Of a stretch of DNA of 64,000 nt, positions 16,246-23,945 are shown piece by piece (position 1 is the first letter of the stretch; each line of letters opens with the position of its first letter). The notes under the pieces were generated by a model. It was given only the letters and a program-made list of their open reading frames with translations. It was not told where the DNA came from and searched no databases. The DNA is taken from assembly GCF_036855935.1 (NCBI RefSeq), contig NZ_JASPFK010000001.1, positions 779,501-843,500 on the forward strand, in the 5' to 3' direction. Made by a program: the position numbers and the translations under genes. This DNA comes from Sphingomonas sp. LR60 (GTDB lineage: Bacteria > Pseudomonadota > Alphaproteobacteria > Sphingomonadales > Sphingomonadaceae).

Positions 16246-17975
16246 TGCTGATAGTCCTCCACCGCCACCGAGCGACGCAGGATGCGCGCCGCAGGATCGA
16301 TCACCACATGCGCGCCGGCCGGCACCGCGATCGTCGCGGTCCCGTTCGGCATCTCGACGCGCCGCATCACGCCATCGACGGTCAGTTCGACCGGCATCGC
16401 GAACACGCGCGCTCGCTCCGTCCGCCAGCCCAGCCGAAGCGTGTCGCTGTCACGCGTCGTCACCAGTTCGGGCAACGCACGATCGCGCAGATAGGTGTCG
16501 AAAAACCACGACAGGTCGCGCTTGCTTTCCTCGCCAACGATCGCCTCGAATTCGCGGGTAGAGTTGTAGCGCGGCGTGAAATTGCCCGGCTTCGGATCGC
16601 GCCGGCCATAGACGAGCCGCCGCACCGCATCGAAAAACGCCCGGTCGCCGATCAGCCAGCGCAGCGTATGAAGCGTCCACGATCCCTTGTAATAGATGTC
16701 GGTGCCCGCACCGCCCTTGCTCGGCTCGTAGACTTCTTCCTCGGTCAGCACGCGATCGCGGACAATCGGGGCGCGATTGGCAATCTGGTTGCGCTGCGCC
16801 TCCAGCATCACCGCATAGCGTGCGTCGCCCTCGCGCCACTGGCCGTAGAGCGGCTGCATGTAGCTGCCGAACCCCTCGTGCAGCCAATAATCGTCCCAGT
16901 TTGCGGCGGTCAACTGATTGGCGAACCATTCGTGGCTGAACTCGTGCTGGAATAGCCAGTCGAACCCCTCCGGCGCCTTGGCATAATCGTTGCCGTAGGC
17001 GTTGATCGTCTGGTGCTCCATGCCCTTGTGCGGCGTCTCGACCACGCCCAGCTTCTCGTCGCCAAAGGGATAGGGGCCGATCACGCTTTCGAAAAAGTCG
17101 AGCGTCGGCGCGAACTCGTCGAACAGCTTCCGCGCCTGCGCACCCTCGCCGGGCAGATGCCAGTAGAACAAGGGGATCGTGTTGCCGAAGCGGCTCTTGT
17201 AGCTGCCCTCGATCACCTCATACGGCCCGATGTTGATCGCGATCGCATAAGTGTTCGGCTGGCGTGCGCGCCAGTGCCAGACGGTGCGCCCATCGGGCAG
17301 CGTGTCCACCCCCAGCAATCGGCCATTGGACGGCGCCTTCAATCCCTTCGGCGCGGTGATGTGGAGCGTGGCCACGTCGGGCTCGCCGGTCGGAAAGTCG
17401 AGGCAGGGCCACAACAGGTCGCACCCATAGCCCTCGGTCGTGCTCGCGACCCACGGGCGACCGTCGGGGGTCTGCGACCATACCATCCCGTCGTCCCACG
17501 GCGCGTTGACCGCGACGTGCGGGGTGCCGTCATAGGCGATCGCGATCGACACCTGCTTTCCCCGCGCCAGCGCCCGCGCCACGACGATCTGCCCGTCCGG
17601 CCGCTGCGCGCGCACCGGCCTGCCATCGACCGTCACCGATCGCACCTGATAGTTCGAATCGAGGTCGAGCGTGATCGCCGCCACGTCGCGCCTGGCTGCG
17701 ACGACGAGCGTCGCGCGGGCCACCATCCGCCGCATGGCCGGATCGGGGGCGAACGAGAGGTCGGCGGATCGCAGGCTCAGCTCGGCCTGTCCATTCGGCC
17801 GCACCCCACCCGAAAGCTGCGTCTGTTCGCTGATCGGCGGTTCGCCCTTCCCGGGCAATTGCGCGGCGGCGAGCGGGGCGGGGAGGGCCAGCGCGAGCAG
17901 AAGATTGATGCCGCGCCCGAACGCACCATATAAAGAGGGTAGGCCGCCCCCGACCGGCGGCACCGGAGTATCCAT
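16215..17975 (-). CDS. M1-family zinc metallopeptidase (aminopeptidase), exported
   Basis: The zinc site is HEFSHEW (HExxH-W) with the third ligand Glu in WLHEGFGSYM about 20 residues on, and the GMEHQ exopeptidase-like motif lies before it, so this is a gluzincin aminopeptidase. A hydrophobic stretch INLLLALALPAPLAAAQ at the N-terminus is a signal peptide, placing the enzyme in the periplasm. In strict frame the only useful starts are the ATG at 17975, which overlaps the lon ATG, or the GTG at 17963. One extra base in the CCC run at 17916-17918 would instead allow the ATG at 17929 to give MVRSGRGINLLLALAL, a better signal peptide. Confidence 0.88.
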   Translation of the reverse strand: MDTPVPPVGGGLPSLYGAFGRGINLLLALALPAPLAAAQLPGKGEPPISEQTQLSGGVRPNGQAELSLRSADLSFAPDPAMRRMVARATLVVAARRDVAAITLDLDSNYQVRSVTVDGRPVRAQRPDGQIVVARALARGKQVSIAIAYDGTPHVAVNAPWDDGMVWSQTPDGRPWVASTTEGYGCDLLWPCLDFPTGEPDVATLHITAPKGLKAPSNGRLLGVDTLPDGRTVWHWRARQPNTYAIAINIGPYEVIEGSYKSRFGNTIPLFYWHLPGEGAQARKLFDEFAPTLDFFESVIGPYPFGDEKLGVVETPHKGMEHQTINAYGNDYAKAPEGFDWLFQHEFSHEWFANQLTAANWDDYWLHEGFGSYMQPLYGQWREGDARYAVMLEAQRNQIANRAPIVRDRVLTEEEVYEPSKGGAGTDIYYKGSWTLHTLRWLIGDRAFFDAVRRLVYGRRDPKPGNFTPRYNSTREFEAIVGEESKRDLSWFFDTYLRDRALPELVTTRDSDTLRLGWRTERARVFAMPVELTVDGVMRRVEMPNGTATIAVPAGAHVVIDPAARILRRSVAVEDYQQWRQQQQKPR

Positions 17976-20370
17976 GACGTCTGCTTTCCCCGTTCTGCCG
18001 CTTCGCGACATCGTCGTCTTCCCGCATATGATCGTGCCGCTGTTCGTCGGGCGCGACAAGTCGGTCGCCGCGCTGGAAGCCGCGATGGCGGCCGACAAGG
18101 AAATATTCCTCGTCGCGCAGCTTGATCCGGCCGAGGACGATCCTGCGCGTGACGATCTCTATACGATGGGCGTCACCGCGACGGTGTTGCAATTGCTCAA
18201 GTTGCCCGATGGCACCGTCCGCGTGCTGGTCGAAGGCAAGGCGCGCGCGACGCTGGAGACGCTGGAGGAGGGCGGCGAGTATCTGACCGCCGCGGTCGAG
18301 CCGGTGCTTGACGCCGAGGTCGAGGGGCCGGAGGCGGCGGCGCTGATGCGCTCGGTCGTCGACCAGTTCGAGAATTATGCCAAGCTCAACCGCAAGCTGC
18401 CCGCCGAACTCGCCGCGCAGCTTGGCGAAATCGACGTCGCCGGGCGGCTGTCGGATACGGTCGCGGGCAATATCCAGGTCAAGGTCGCCGAGAAGCAGGC
18501 GCTGCTGATGGAGGCCGATCCGCTCAAGCGGCTGGAGATGGCCTATGCGCTGATGGAAGGCGAGCTGGGCGTCCTGCAGGTCGAGAAGAAGATCAAGAGC
18601 CGCGTCAAGCGCCAGATGGAGAAGACGCAGCGCGAATATTACCTCAACGAGCAGTTGAAGGCGATCCAGCGCGAGCTGGGCAATGAGGGCGAGGAAGGCG
18701 AGGGCGACGAGATCGCCGAGCTGACCCAGAAGATCGCCACGCTCAAGCTGTCGAAGGAGGCGCGCACCAAGGCGACCGCCGAGCTGAAGAAGCTCAAGAC
18801 CATGGCGCCGATGAGCGCCGAGGCGACCGTCGTGCGCAACTATCTCGACGTGCTGCTCGGCCTGCCATGGGGCAAGAAGAGCAAGATCAAGAAGGACATC
18901 CCCGCCGCCGAGGCGATCCTCAACGAGGATCATTACGCGCTGGAGAAGGTCAAAGACCGGATCGTCGAGTACCTCGCGGTACAGGCGCGCACCAACAAGC
19001 TGAAGGGGCCGATCCTGTGCCTCGTCGGTCCGCCGGGCGTCGGCAAGACCAGCCTCGGCAAGTCGATCGCCAAGGCGACCGGGCGCGAGTTCATCCGCCA
19101 GTCGCTGGGCGGCGTGCGCGACGAGGCCGAGATTCGTGGCCACCGCCGCACCTACATCGGCTCGTTGCCCGGTAAGGTGGTGACCAACCTCAAGAAGGCC
19201 GGCGCCAGCAACCCGCTGTTCCTGCTCGATGAGATCGACAAGCTCGGCCAGGATTTCCGCGGCGATCCCGCCTCGGCGCTCCTCGAAGTGCTCGACCCGG
19301 AGCAGAATGCCAAGTTCAACGACCATTATCTCGAGATCGATATCGACCTCTCGGACGTGATGTTCGTCTGCACCGCCAATTCGCTCAACCTGCCGCAGCC
19401 GCTGCTCGACCGCATGGAGATCATCCGGCTGGAGGGGTATACCGAGGACGAGAAGGTCGAGATCGCCGAGCGGCATCTGGTCGACAAGCAGATCGAGGCG
19501 CACGGCCTGAAGCCGGGTGAGTTCACGCTCACCAACGAGGGGCTGCGCGCGCTGATCCAGCGCTACACCCGCGAGGCTGGCGTCCGCACGCTGGAGCGCG
19601 AGATCGCCAAGCTGTGCCGCAAGGCGCTGCGCCAGATCCTCGAGGGCAAGGCGGAGAGCGTGACGATCACGCCCGACAATCTCTCCGATTACGCCGGGGT
19701 GCTGAAGTTCCGCCACGGCCTGTCGGAGACCGAGGACCAGATCGGCGCGGTCACCGGGCTGGCCTGGACCGAGGTCGGCGGCGAATTGTTGACGATCGAA
19801 AGCGTTACCGTTCCCGGAAAGGGACAGGCGAAGGTCACCGGCAAGCTCGGCGACGTGATGAAGGAATCGGTGCAGGCCGCCTTCTCGTTCGTCCAGGCGC
19901 GCTCGCCGTCGTTCGGGATCAAGCCCAGCCTGTTCCACCGCAAGGACATCCACATCCACTTGCCCGAAGGTGCGGTGCCGAAGGACGGCCCGTCGGCGGG
20001 CATCGGGCTGGTCACCTCGATCGTCTCGACGCTGACCGGCATTCCGGTCCGCAAGGAAGTGGCGATGACCGGCGAGGTGACGCTGCGCGGGCGCGTGCTG
20101 CCGATCGGGGGCCTCAAGGAGAAGCTGCTCGCGGCGTTGCGCGGCGGAATCGAGACGGTGCTGATCCCCAAGGAGAATGAAAAGGACCTCGCCGAGATCC
20201 CACAGAACATCCGTGACGGGCTGAAGATCGTGCCGGTCGCGCACGTCGACGAGGTGCTGCGGCTCGCGCTGGTGCGGCCGCTCGAGGCGATCGACTGGAC
20301 CGAAGCCGATGAACTCGCGGCCCTGCCGCCGGCGCCGATCGCGCCGGTCGGTGGTGAGCTTCACCACTAA
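17974..20370 (+). CDS. lon: ATP-dependent endopeptidase Lon
   Basis: A 798-aa cytosolic AAA+ serine protease that degrades misfolded and regulatory proteins. The N-terminal substrate domain opens [20 protein letters not shown]. Walker A is [13 protein letters not shown] near residue 355, followed by the Walker B region [13 protein letters not shown]. The catalytic Ser lies in [11 protein letters not shown] and the Lys in [13 protein letters not shown] near the C-terminus. A GGAG lies six bases before the ATG at 17974. A T-rich hairpin terminator follows the stop, and hup comes next, the lon-hupB order common in proteobacteria. Confidence 0.98.
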   Translation: MTSAFPVLPLRDIVVFPHMIVPLFVGRDKSVAALEAAMAADKEIFLVAQLDPAEDDPARDDLYTMGVTATVLQLLKLPDGTVRVLVEGKARATLETLEEGGEYLTAAVEPVLDAEVEGPEAAALMRSVVDQFENYAKLNRKLPAELAAQLGEIDVAGRLSDTVAGNIQVKVAEKQALLMEADPLKRLEMAYALMEGELGVLQVEKKIKSRVKRQMEKTQREYYLNEQLKAIQRELGNEGEEGEGDEIAELTQKIATLKLSKEARTKATAELKKLKTMAPMSAEATVVRNYLDVLLGLPWGKKSKIKKDIPAAEAILNEDHYALEKVKDRIVEYLAVQARTNKLKGPILCLVGPPGVGKTSLGKSIAKATGREFIRQSLGGVRDEAEIRGHRRTYIGSLPGKVVTNLKKAGASNPLFLLDEIDKLGQDFRGDPASALLEVLDPEQNAKFNDHYLEIDIDLSDVMFVCTANSLNLPQPLLDRMEIIRLEGYTEDEKVEIAERHLVDKQIEAHGLKPGEFTLTNEGLRALIQRYTREAGVRTLEREIAKLCRKALRQILEGKAESVTITPDNLSDYAGVLKFRHGLSETEDQIGAVTGLAWTEVGGELLTIESVTVPGKGQAKVTGKLGDVMKESVQAAFSFVQARSPSFGIKPSLFHRKDIHIHLPEGAVPKDGPSAGIGLVTSIVSTLTGIPVRKEVAMTGEVTLRGRVLPIGGLKEKLLAALRGGIETVLIPKENEKDLAEIPQNIRDGLKIVPVAHVDEVLRLALVRPLEAIDWTEADELAALPPAPIAPVGGELHH

Positions 20371-20396
20371 TTTAACTGGGTTTTTGTTTCACGTCT

Positions 20397-20432
20397 CCGC
20401 CGTACCGTTGATCCGGTACGGCGGTTTCGTTT
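20397..20432 (+). terminator. Rho-independent terminator of lon
   Basis: CCGCCGTACC and GGTACGGCGG pair perfectly around a short loop and are followed by TTTCGTTT. This is the clearest intrinsic terminator in the window. Confidence 0.8.
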
Positions 20433-20531
20433 GACTCGGTGGCGGGGGCGCGCGTTAATGGGATGGTGCGGGCTTCAATCCGCGAATCCATTCCATATCT
20501 GTAACGACATTCTGAAAGTGGGGTTTTGCGG

Positions 20532-20804
20532 ATGAACAAGCAGGAACTGATCGCGCAGGTTGCGACGGTCGCCGGACTGGGGAAGAACGAGGCGAGCCGC
20601 GCGGTCGAGGCGGTGTTCGACACCATCTCGGGTTGCCTGAAGAAGGGGGACGAGGTCCGCCTCGTCGGCTTCGGAACGTTCGCGGTCAGCAAGCGCAAGG
20701 CCTCCACCGGGCGCAACCCGCGCACCGGCGAACCGATGACGATCAAGGCGTCGAGCCAGCCGAAGTTCAAGGCCGGCAAGGTGCTGAAGGATTCGCTGAA
20801 CTGA
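20532..20804 (+). CDS. HU-family DNA-binding protein
   Basis: A 90-aa nucleoid protein that bends DNA as a dimer. It begins MNKQELIAQVATVAGL and contains the family core VGFGTFAVSKRKASTGRNPRTG with the DNA-intercalating RNPRTG arm, then the closing FKAGKVLKDSLN. Length is standard. The ATG at 20532 matches the conserved MNK start; an in-frame TTG two codons earlier is less likely. It lies downstream of the lon terminator with about 100 bp for its own promoter. Confidence 0.97.
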   Translation: MNKQELIAQVATVAGLGKNEASRAVEAVFDTISGCLKKGDEVRLVGFGTFAVSKRKASTGRNPRTGEPMTIKASSQPKFKAGKVLKDSLN

Positions 20805-20864
20805 GGCGGATTTGCTCTGGACAGGGCGGGGGGCTTGCGTAATTGCGCCGCTCCGCCAGCGGAT

Positions 20865-20939
20865 GGGCGCGTAGCTCAGCGGTAGAGCACACCCTTCACA
20901 CGGGTGGGGTCACAGGTTCAATCCCTGTCGCGCCCACCA
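20865..20939 (+). tRNA. tRNA-Val (anticodon CAC)
   Basis: The 75-nt cloverleaf has acceptor GGGCGCG/CGCGCCC, D arm TAGCTCAGCGGTAGAGC, anticodon stem CACCC/GGGTG with loop TTCACAC (anticodon CAC, reading GUG), T arm AGGTTCAATCCCT, and an encoded CCA. Confidence 0.97.
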
Positions 20940-20950
20940 TCCACGGCCCG

Positions 20951-20988
20951 AAAGCCCCGCCCGGTCATGATGATCCGGCGGGGCTTTT
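20951..20988 (+). terminator. Intrinsic terminator after tRNA-Val
   Basis: AAAGCCCCGCC pairs with GGCGGGGCTTTT around a loop; the stem is GC-rich and ends in a T run, 12 bp after the tRNA. Confidence 0.75.
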
Positions 20989-21091
20989 CGCGTCCTGGAC
21001 GATGGCGTTCGTCGCTGGTTCCGTGACGCCCACTCCCTGCCGTCGTCATCCCCGCGCCCGCTATGGGGTGATCCATCAAGCTGAAGTGTTC

Positions 21092-21192
21092 TCCGGCGAA
21101 GGCCGGGGCCCAGTTGGGGGACGCTGCTGGGTCACGTCGCGCTTCATCTCGCTGACCTTCTTAACTGGGTCCCGGCCTTCGCCGGGGTCCGA
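21092..21192. repeat. Inverted repeat with long arms
   Basis: The left arm CCGGCGAAGGCCGGGGCCCA and the right arm TGGGTCCCGGCCTTCGCCGG are almost perfectly complementary around about 60 bp. It is one of two such elements in the 800-bp gene-free stretch after tRNA-Val. Confidence 0.7.
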
Positions 21193-21249
21193 AGGAGAAT
21201 GGCTCAAGCCAACTGGATCAAACTCCGAACCTCTGCGAACACCTCTTGC

Positions 21250-21336
21250 CGTGCTCCTGCGAAAGCAGGAGCCCAGGGTTCCGGGCGCCACAAGGCGTTA
21301 CTCTGCTCGGCCCTGGGCTCCTGCCTCCGCAGGAGC
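21250..21336. repeat. Second inverted repeat, GCTCCTGC...GCAGGAGC type
   Basis: Nested hairpins CTCCTGCGAAAGCAGGAG and CTCCTGCCTCCGCAGGAG flank CCCAGGG/CCCTGGG arms, giving a compound palindrome. No protein is supported across 20990-21460, and I see only repeats there. Confidence 0.65.
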
Positions 21337-21466
21337 ACAAGCTCGGAGAGCCATGCTTTTGGCTTCCCGCCTGCGCGGGTATGACGACGGGGCTGCCGCC
21401 GCCGTTTGCAGTCTAGCCGCCGCACAGGTCACGCAACCGGAACCGCTTGGCGTCGCCTGCGCGCGG

Positions 21467-21497
21467 TTGCGCGCGACGGTGCAATATTCAATATAAC
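21467..21497 (+). promoter_or_regulatory. Candidate sigma-70-type promoter for the structured RNA
   Basis: TTGCGC (21467-21472) and TATAAC (21492-21497) are 19 bp apart in a locally AT-rich patch that is unusual for this GC-rich sequence. Transcription would start at about 21504, just before the folded region. Confidence 0.4.
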
Positions 21498-21503
21498 TCT
21501 CGG

Positions 21504-21700
21504 AGCCACCACGCACGGCTTCCGGGGATTAGTACCCCCGATGTGACCGGTAGATGCTGACCGCAACAGCGTCACACTTCCTGACCCTTCTGGTCGGGGA
21601 GCCTGTGGCGTATGTCCAAGGCTTCTAGCCCAAAGGCCGCAGGGCCGACTTTTGCCGGTGTACTAACTCCCCGATCACCAAGGGATCAGGTGTGAAGTCG
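21504..21700 (+). ncRNA. Candidate structured RNA (leader or stand-alone), family not recognised
   Basis: A long-range stem pairs GGGGATTAGTAC (21524-21535) with GTACTAACTCCCC (21660-21672), 12 bp with one bulged base. It encloses four further hairpins: TGTGAC...GTCACA (21543-21576, with inner GCTG/CAGC), CCTGACC-CTTCT-GGTCGGG (21580-21598), GGCT-TCT-AGCC (about 21620-21630) and GGCC-GCAG-GGCC (about 21635-21646). A fifth hairpin, GATC...GATC (21673-21687), follows. No ORF fills the stretch and a promoter-like pair precedes it. It could be a riboswitch-like leader of the gene at 21743 or a free RNA. I could not match it to 6S, tmRNA, RNase P, SRP or common riboswitches. Confidence 0.45.
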
Positions 21701-21742
21701 ATAGCGGGGGCGTACCGCATCGGACTTCCGGGGAGACGGGCG

Positions 21743-21964
21743 ATGCCACGCGGCACCCGGCATGTTCTCACTGGCACGTTGCGACGGACGCGGTTCGGTC
21801 ATGCGCTCGACATGGACGGCGGCGGGGTGTGGCAGCTCGATGTCGGCTGGCTGGCCGCCTGGCGCCTGTGCGGTCGTCGGGTGAGAGTGGAGGGCACCCG
21901 ATCGGGCTTCGACCTTCTCGACGTTCGTCGCATGACGTCGGCGGACGATCTTCATGAGACTTGA
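21743..21964 (+). CDS. DUF5818-like small protein
   Basis: A 73-aa protein with a beta-rich pattern: GTLRRTRFGHALDMDGGGVW, then WRLCGRRVRVEGTRSGFDLL. This recalls the DUF5818 family of small alphaproteobacterial proteins (family assignment is from memory), whose function is unknown. The ATG at 21743 is preceded by GGGGAGACGGGCG, giving a good ribosome site. A longer frame from 21692 would run back into the structured RNA. It sits directly after that candidate RNA, which could therefore be its leader. Confidence 0.6.
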   Translation: MPRGTRHVLTGTLRRTRFGHALDMDGGGVWQLDVGWLAAWRLCGRRVRVEGTRSGFDLLDVRRMTSADDLHET

Positions 21965-22043
21965 TCGTCCAGCTTCCCGCCTGCGCGTGAATGACGTAAG
22001 TTGCTGAAAGACGGCGCGGTAAACACGTCCCATCCTCGCACAT

Positions 22044-22104
22044 GTCACGCAACCGTAACGGTGGCGTCACGCAACCGTCTCCCAAATCGCATTCAGCTGT
22101 CATC
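22044..22104 (+). promoter_or_regulatory. Pho-box-like array: 11-bp-phased TGTCAC units
   Basis: Units start every 11 bp: TGTCACGCAAC (22044), CGTAACGGTGG (22055), CGTCACGCAAC (22066) and CGTCTCCCAAA (22077). After one poor unit at 22088, TGTCATCCTCA follows at 22099, exactly in phase. PhoB binds direct repeats of TGTCAY with 11-bp periodicity. The array ends about 100 bp before the lipoprotein start, and no -35 box is evident, as is usual for PhoB-activated promoters. Confidence 0.65.
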
Positions 22105-22202
22105 CTCAACGCCTAGCGGCGCTCTCGACGATCGAGCGGACAGTCAGGTCCGACTCTGATCGGGGCCTTGGGAAGGGTCCGTATCTCGAAGGGAGTGAGT
22201 TC

Positions 22203-23846
22203 ATGGTCAGCTTCAGCCGCCGCAGCCACATGCTGCTGGCATCCAGTGCCGCCCTGTTGCTGGCGTCGTGCGGTGCGGATGACGTGGCGTCGCCGGGCGC
22301 GGGCAGCATCCCCGTCACGATCAATCAGCCGGCCCCGACGCCGACCCCGACGGGCACCGCGACGCCGACCCCGCTGACCGCTTCGCAATTCGCGCTGTCG
22401 ACCACCGTCAACGGCGTCAGCATCACCGCCGACGAGCAGGTCGCGCTGGTCAACGCCGGGCAGAACAACAACCTTCAGGGCTTCGGCACGACGCTGAACG
22501 GCGTCTATCCGGTCAGCGGCACCTCGCTCACCACCGCCAGCAACCCGCAGACGGTGCTGGACAACACGGCGTTCATCCAGAACACCAGCTTCGTCGGCGC
22601 GCTCAGCGGCCCGAACGACAATTCCTTCTCGGGCTGGACCTGCAATTCGTCGAGCGCGACCTTCCTCAACAGCGGGTCGTGCACCGCGGTGCCCTCGATC
22701 GGCACCGGCACCCCGGCGGCGTCGTGCCCGACCGGTCTGACGGATGATGGCCTCAACACGTCGAACACGGCCAGCAACCCGGCGACCTTCCGCTATTGCC
22801 GCCTGCCTTCGGTCATCTCGGCCGACCTGACGCTCGCGAAGGTGCCCGGCCTCGTCTACCGCTTCCGCGGCCTGACCGAAGTCGGCGTCGACGGCGGTGC
22901 GGCGGCGACGCTGACGATCCAGCCGGGCGTCGTGCTGGCGGCGGACTCGACCGAGACGTCGAACGACGTCGTGCTCGTCAACCGCGGCAGCAAGATCAAC
23001 GCGGTCGGCACTGCCGATGCGCCGATCATCTTCACCGCGCAGCAGAACCTCGCCAACAACGGCGTGTCGGACTCGTCGCAGGGCCTGTGGGGCGGCGTGA
23101 TCCTGCTCGGCAAGGCGCCGACCGCGGTCTGCGCCACCGGCACCGGCCCGAACACCGCCGATGGTACCTCGGCGGGCGCGTCCGCGCCGTGTCAGCAGCA
23201 GATCGAGGGTGTGACCGGTCGCCTGTACGGCGGTACCGAAGCCGCCGACAGCTCGGGCACGATGCAGTACGTCCAGATCCGCTACACCGGCATCGCGATC
23301 AGCGAGGGCAACGAGTTGCAGGGCCTGACGCTCGGCGGCACCGGCTCGGGCACGATCATCGATCACGTCCAGAGCCACAATTCGGCCGACGACGGCATCG
23401 AGATCTTCGGTGGCACCACCAACCTGAAGTATTTCGTGGTCACCGGCGCCGATGACGACGGCTTCGACGTCGACAACGGCTGGCGCGGGTTCATGCAGTT
23501 CATCATCGCCGCGCAGAAGGCCGGCGGCTCGACCGCCGACTCGTTCGCGACCGAGATCGACTCGAACGGTGCCGAGGACCTGCTGCCGCGCACCTACGGC
23601 CGCTACGCCAACTTCACCTTCATCCAGACGAACTCGGCCCCGGCCGCGATCCGTCTGCGCGGCGGCGCGGACTTCGCCTTCGTCAACGGCATCGTGAAGA
23701 CGCAGTCGGGCGCGGCGTGCCTCAACCTGATCGCAGGTGCGGGCTCGGGCGACACGCGCACGACGATCCGCCCCGCGAACAGCGCGTTGCAGGACGTCGG
23801 CCCGCCGACCTTCAACTCGGTCTACTTCCAGTGCCAGGGCCGCTGA
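22203..23846 (+). CDS. Secreted lipoprotein with predicted beta-helix, partner of a TonB receptor
   Basis: A 547-aa exported lipoprotein: basic start, hydrophobic MLLASSAALLLASC with a lipobox cysteine near residue 22, then a Pro/Thr linker (PAPTPTPTGTATPTP). The body is rich in Asn/Gly/Asp/Ser and short beta-strand repeats such as IIDHVQSHNSADDGIEIFGG and VVTGADDDGFDVDNGW, the look of a right-handed parallel beta-helix. Cysteines are scattered in pairs, which suggests disulfides. It lies 99 bp before a TonB-dependent receptor and behind a Pho-box-like array, so a role at the outer membrane in phosphate-related nutrient capture is inferred. The ligand is unknown. Confidence 0.8.
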   Translation: MVSFSRRSHMLLASSAALLLASCGADDVASPGAGSIPVTINQPAPTPTPTGTATPTPLTASQFALSTTVNGVSITADEQVALVNAGQNNNLQGFGTTLNGVYPVSGTSLTTASNPQTVLDNTAFIQNTSFVGALSGPNDNSFSGWTCNSSSATFLNSGSCTAVPSIGTGTPAASCPTGLTDDGLNTSNTASNPATFRYCRLPSVISADLTLAKVPGLVYRFRGLTEVGVDGGAAATLTIQPGVVLAADSTETSNDVVLVNRGSKINAVGTADAPIIFTAQQNLANNGVSDSSQGLWGGVILLGKAPTAVCATGTGPNTADGTSAGASAPCQQQIEGVTGRLYGGTEAADSSGTMQYVQIRYTGIAISEGNELQGLTLGGTGSGTIIDHVQSHNSADDGIEIFGGTTNLKYFVVTGADDDGFDVDNGWRGFMQFIIAAQKAGGSTADSFATEIDSNGAEDLLPRTYGRYANFTFIQTNSAPAAIRLRGGADFAFVNGIVKTQSGAACLNLIAGAGSGDTRTTIRPANSALQDVGPPTFNSVYFQCQGR

Positions 23847-23945
23847 GGCGCCCTTAAGCCCCTCGTGATGCTCGGCGGAGCCCGGGGAGCGCCTGATCGC
23901 GCCACCCCGGGCACGCTTTATGACCTCCGATCGGAACACCCGACC

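Noticed and set aside
17530..20367. A 945-codon minus-strand frame across lon
   Set aside because: Antisense shadow of lon with low-complexity Leu/Asp/Arg composition.
20843..21496. 217-codon plus-strand frame starting in tRNA-Val
   Set aside because: It begins upstream of the tRNA, runs through its terminator and repeats, and has no protein-like composition.
21504..21700. 6S RNA, tmRNA, RNase P RNA, SRP RNA, TPP, FMN or cobalamin riboswitch
   Set aside because: None of the conserved cores I know for these classes is present; the multi-branched shape does not fit 6S RNA's single long hairpin.
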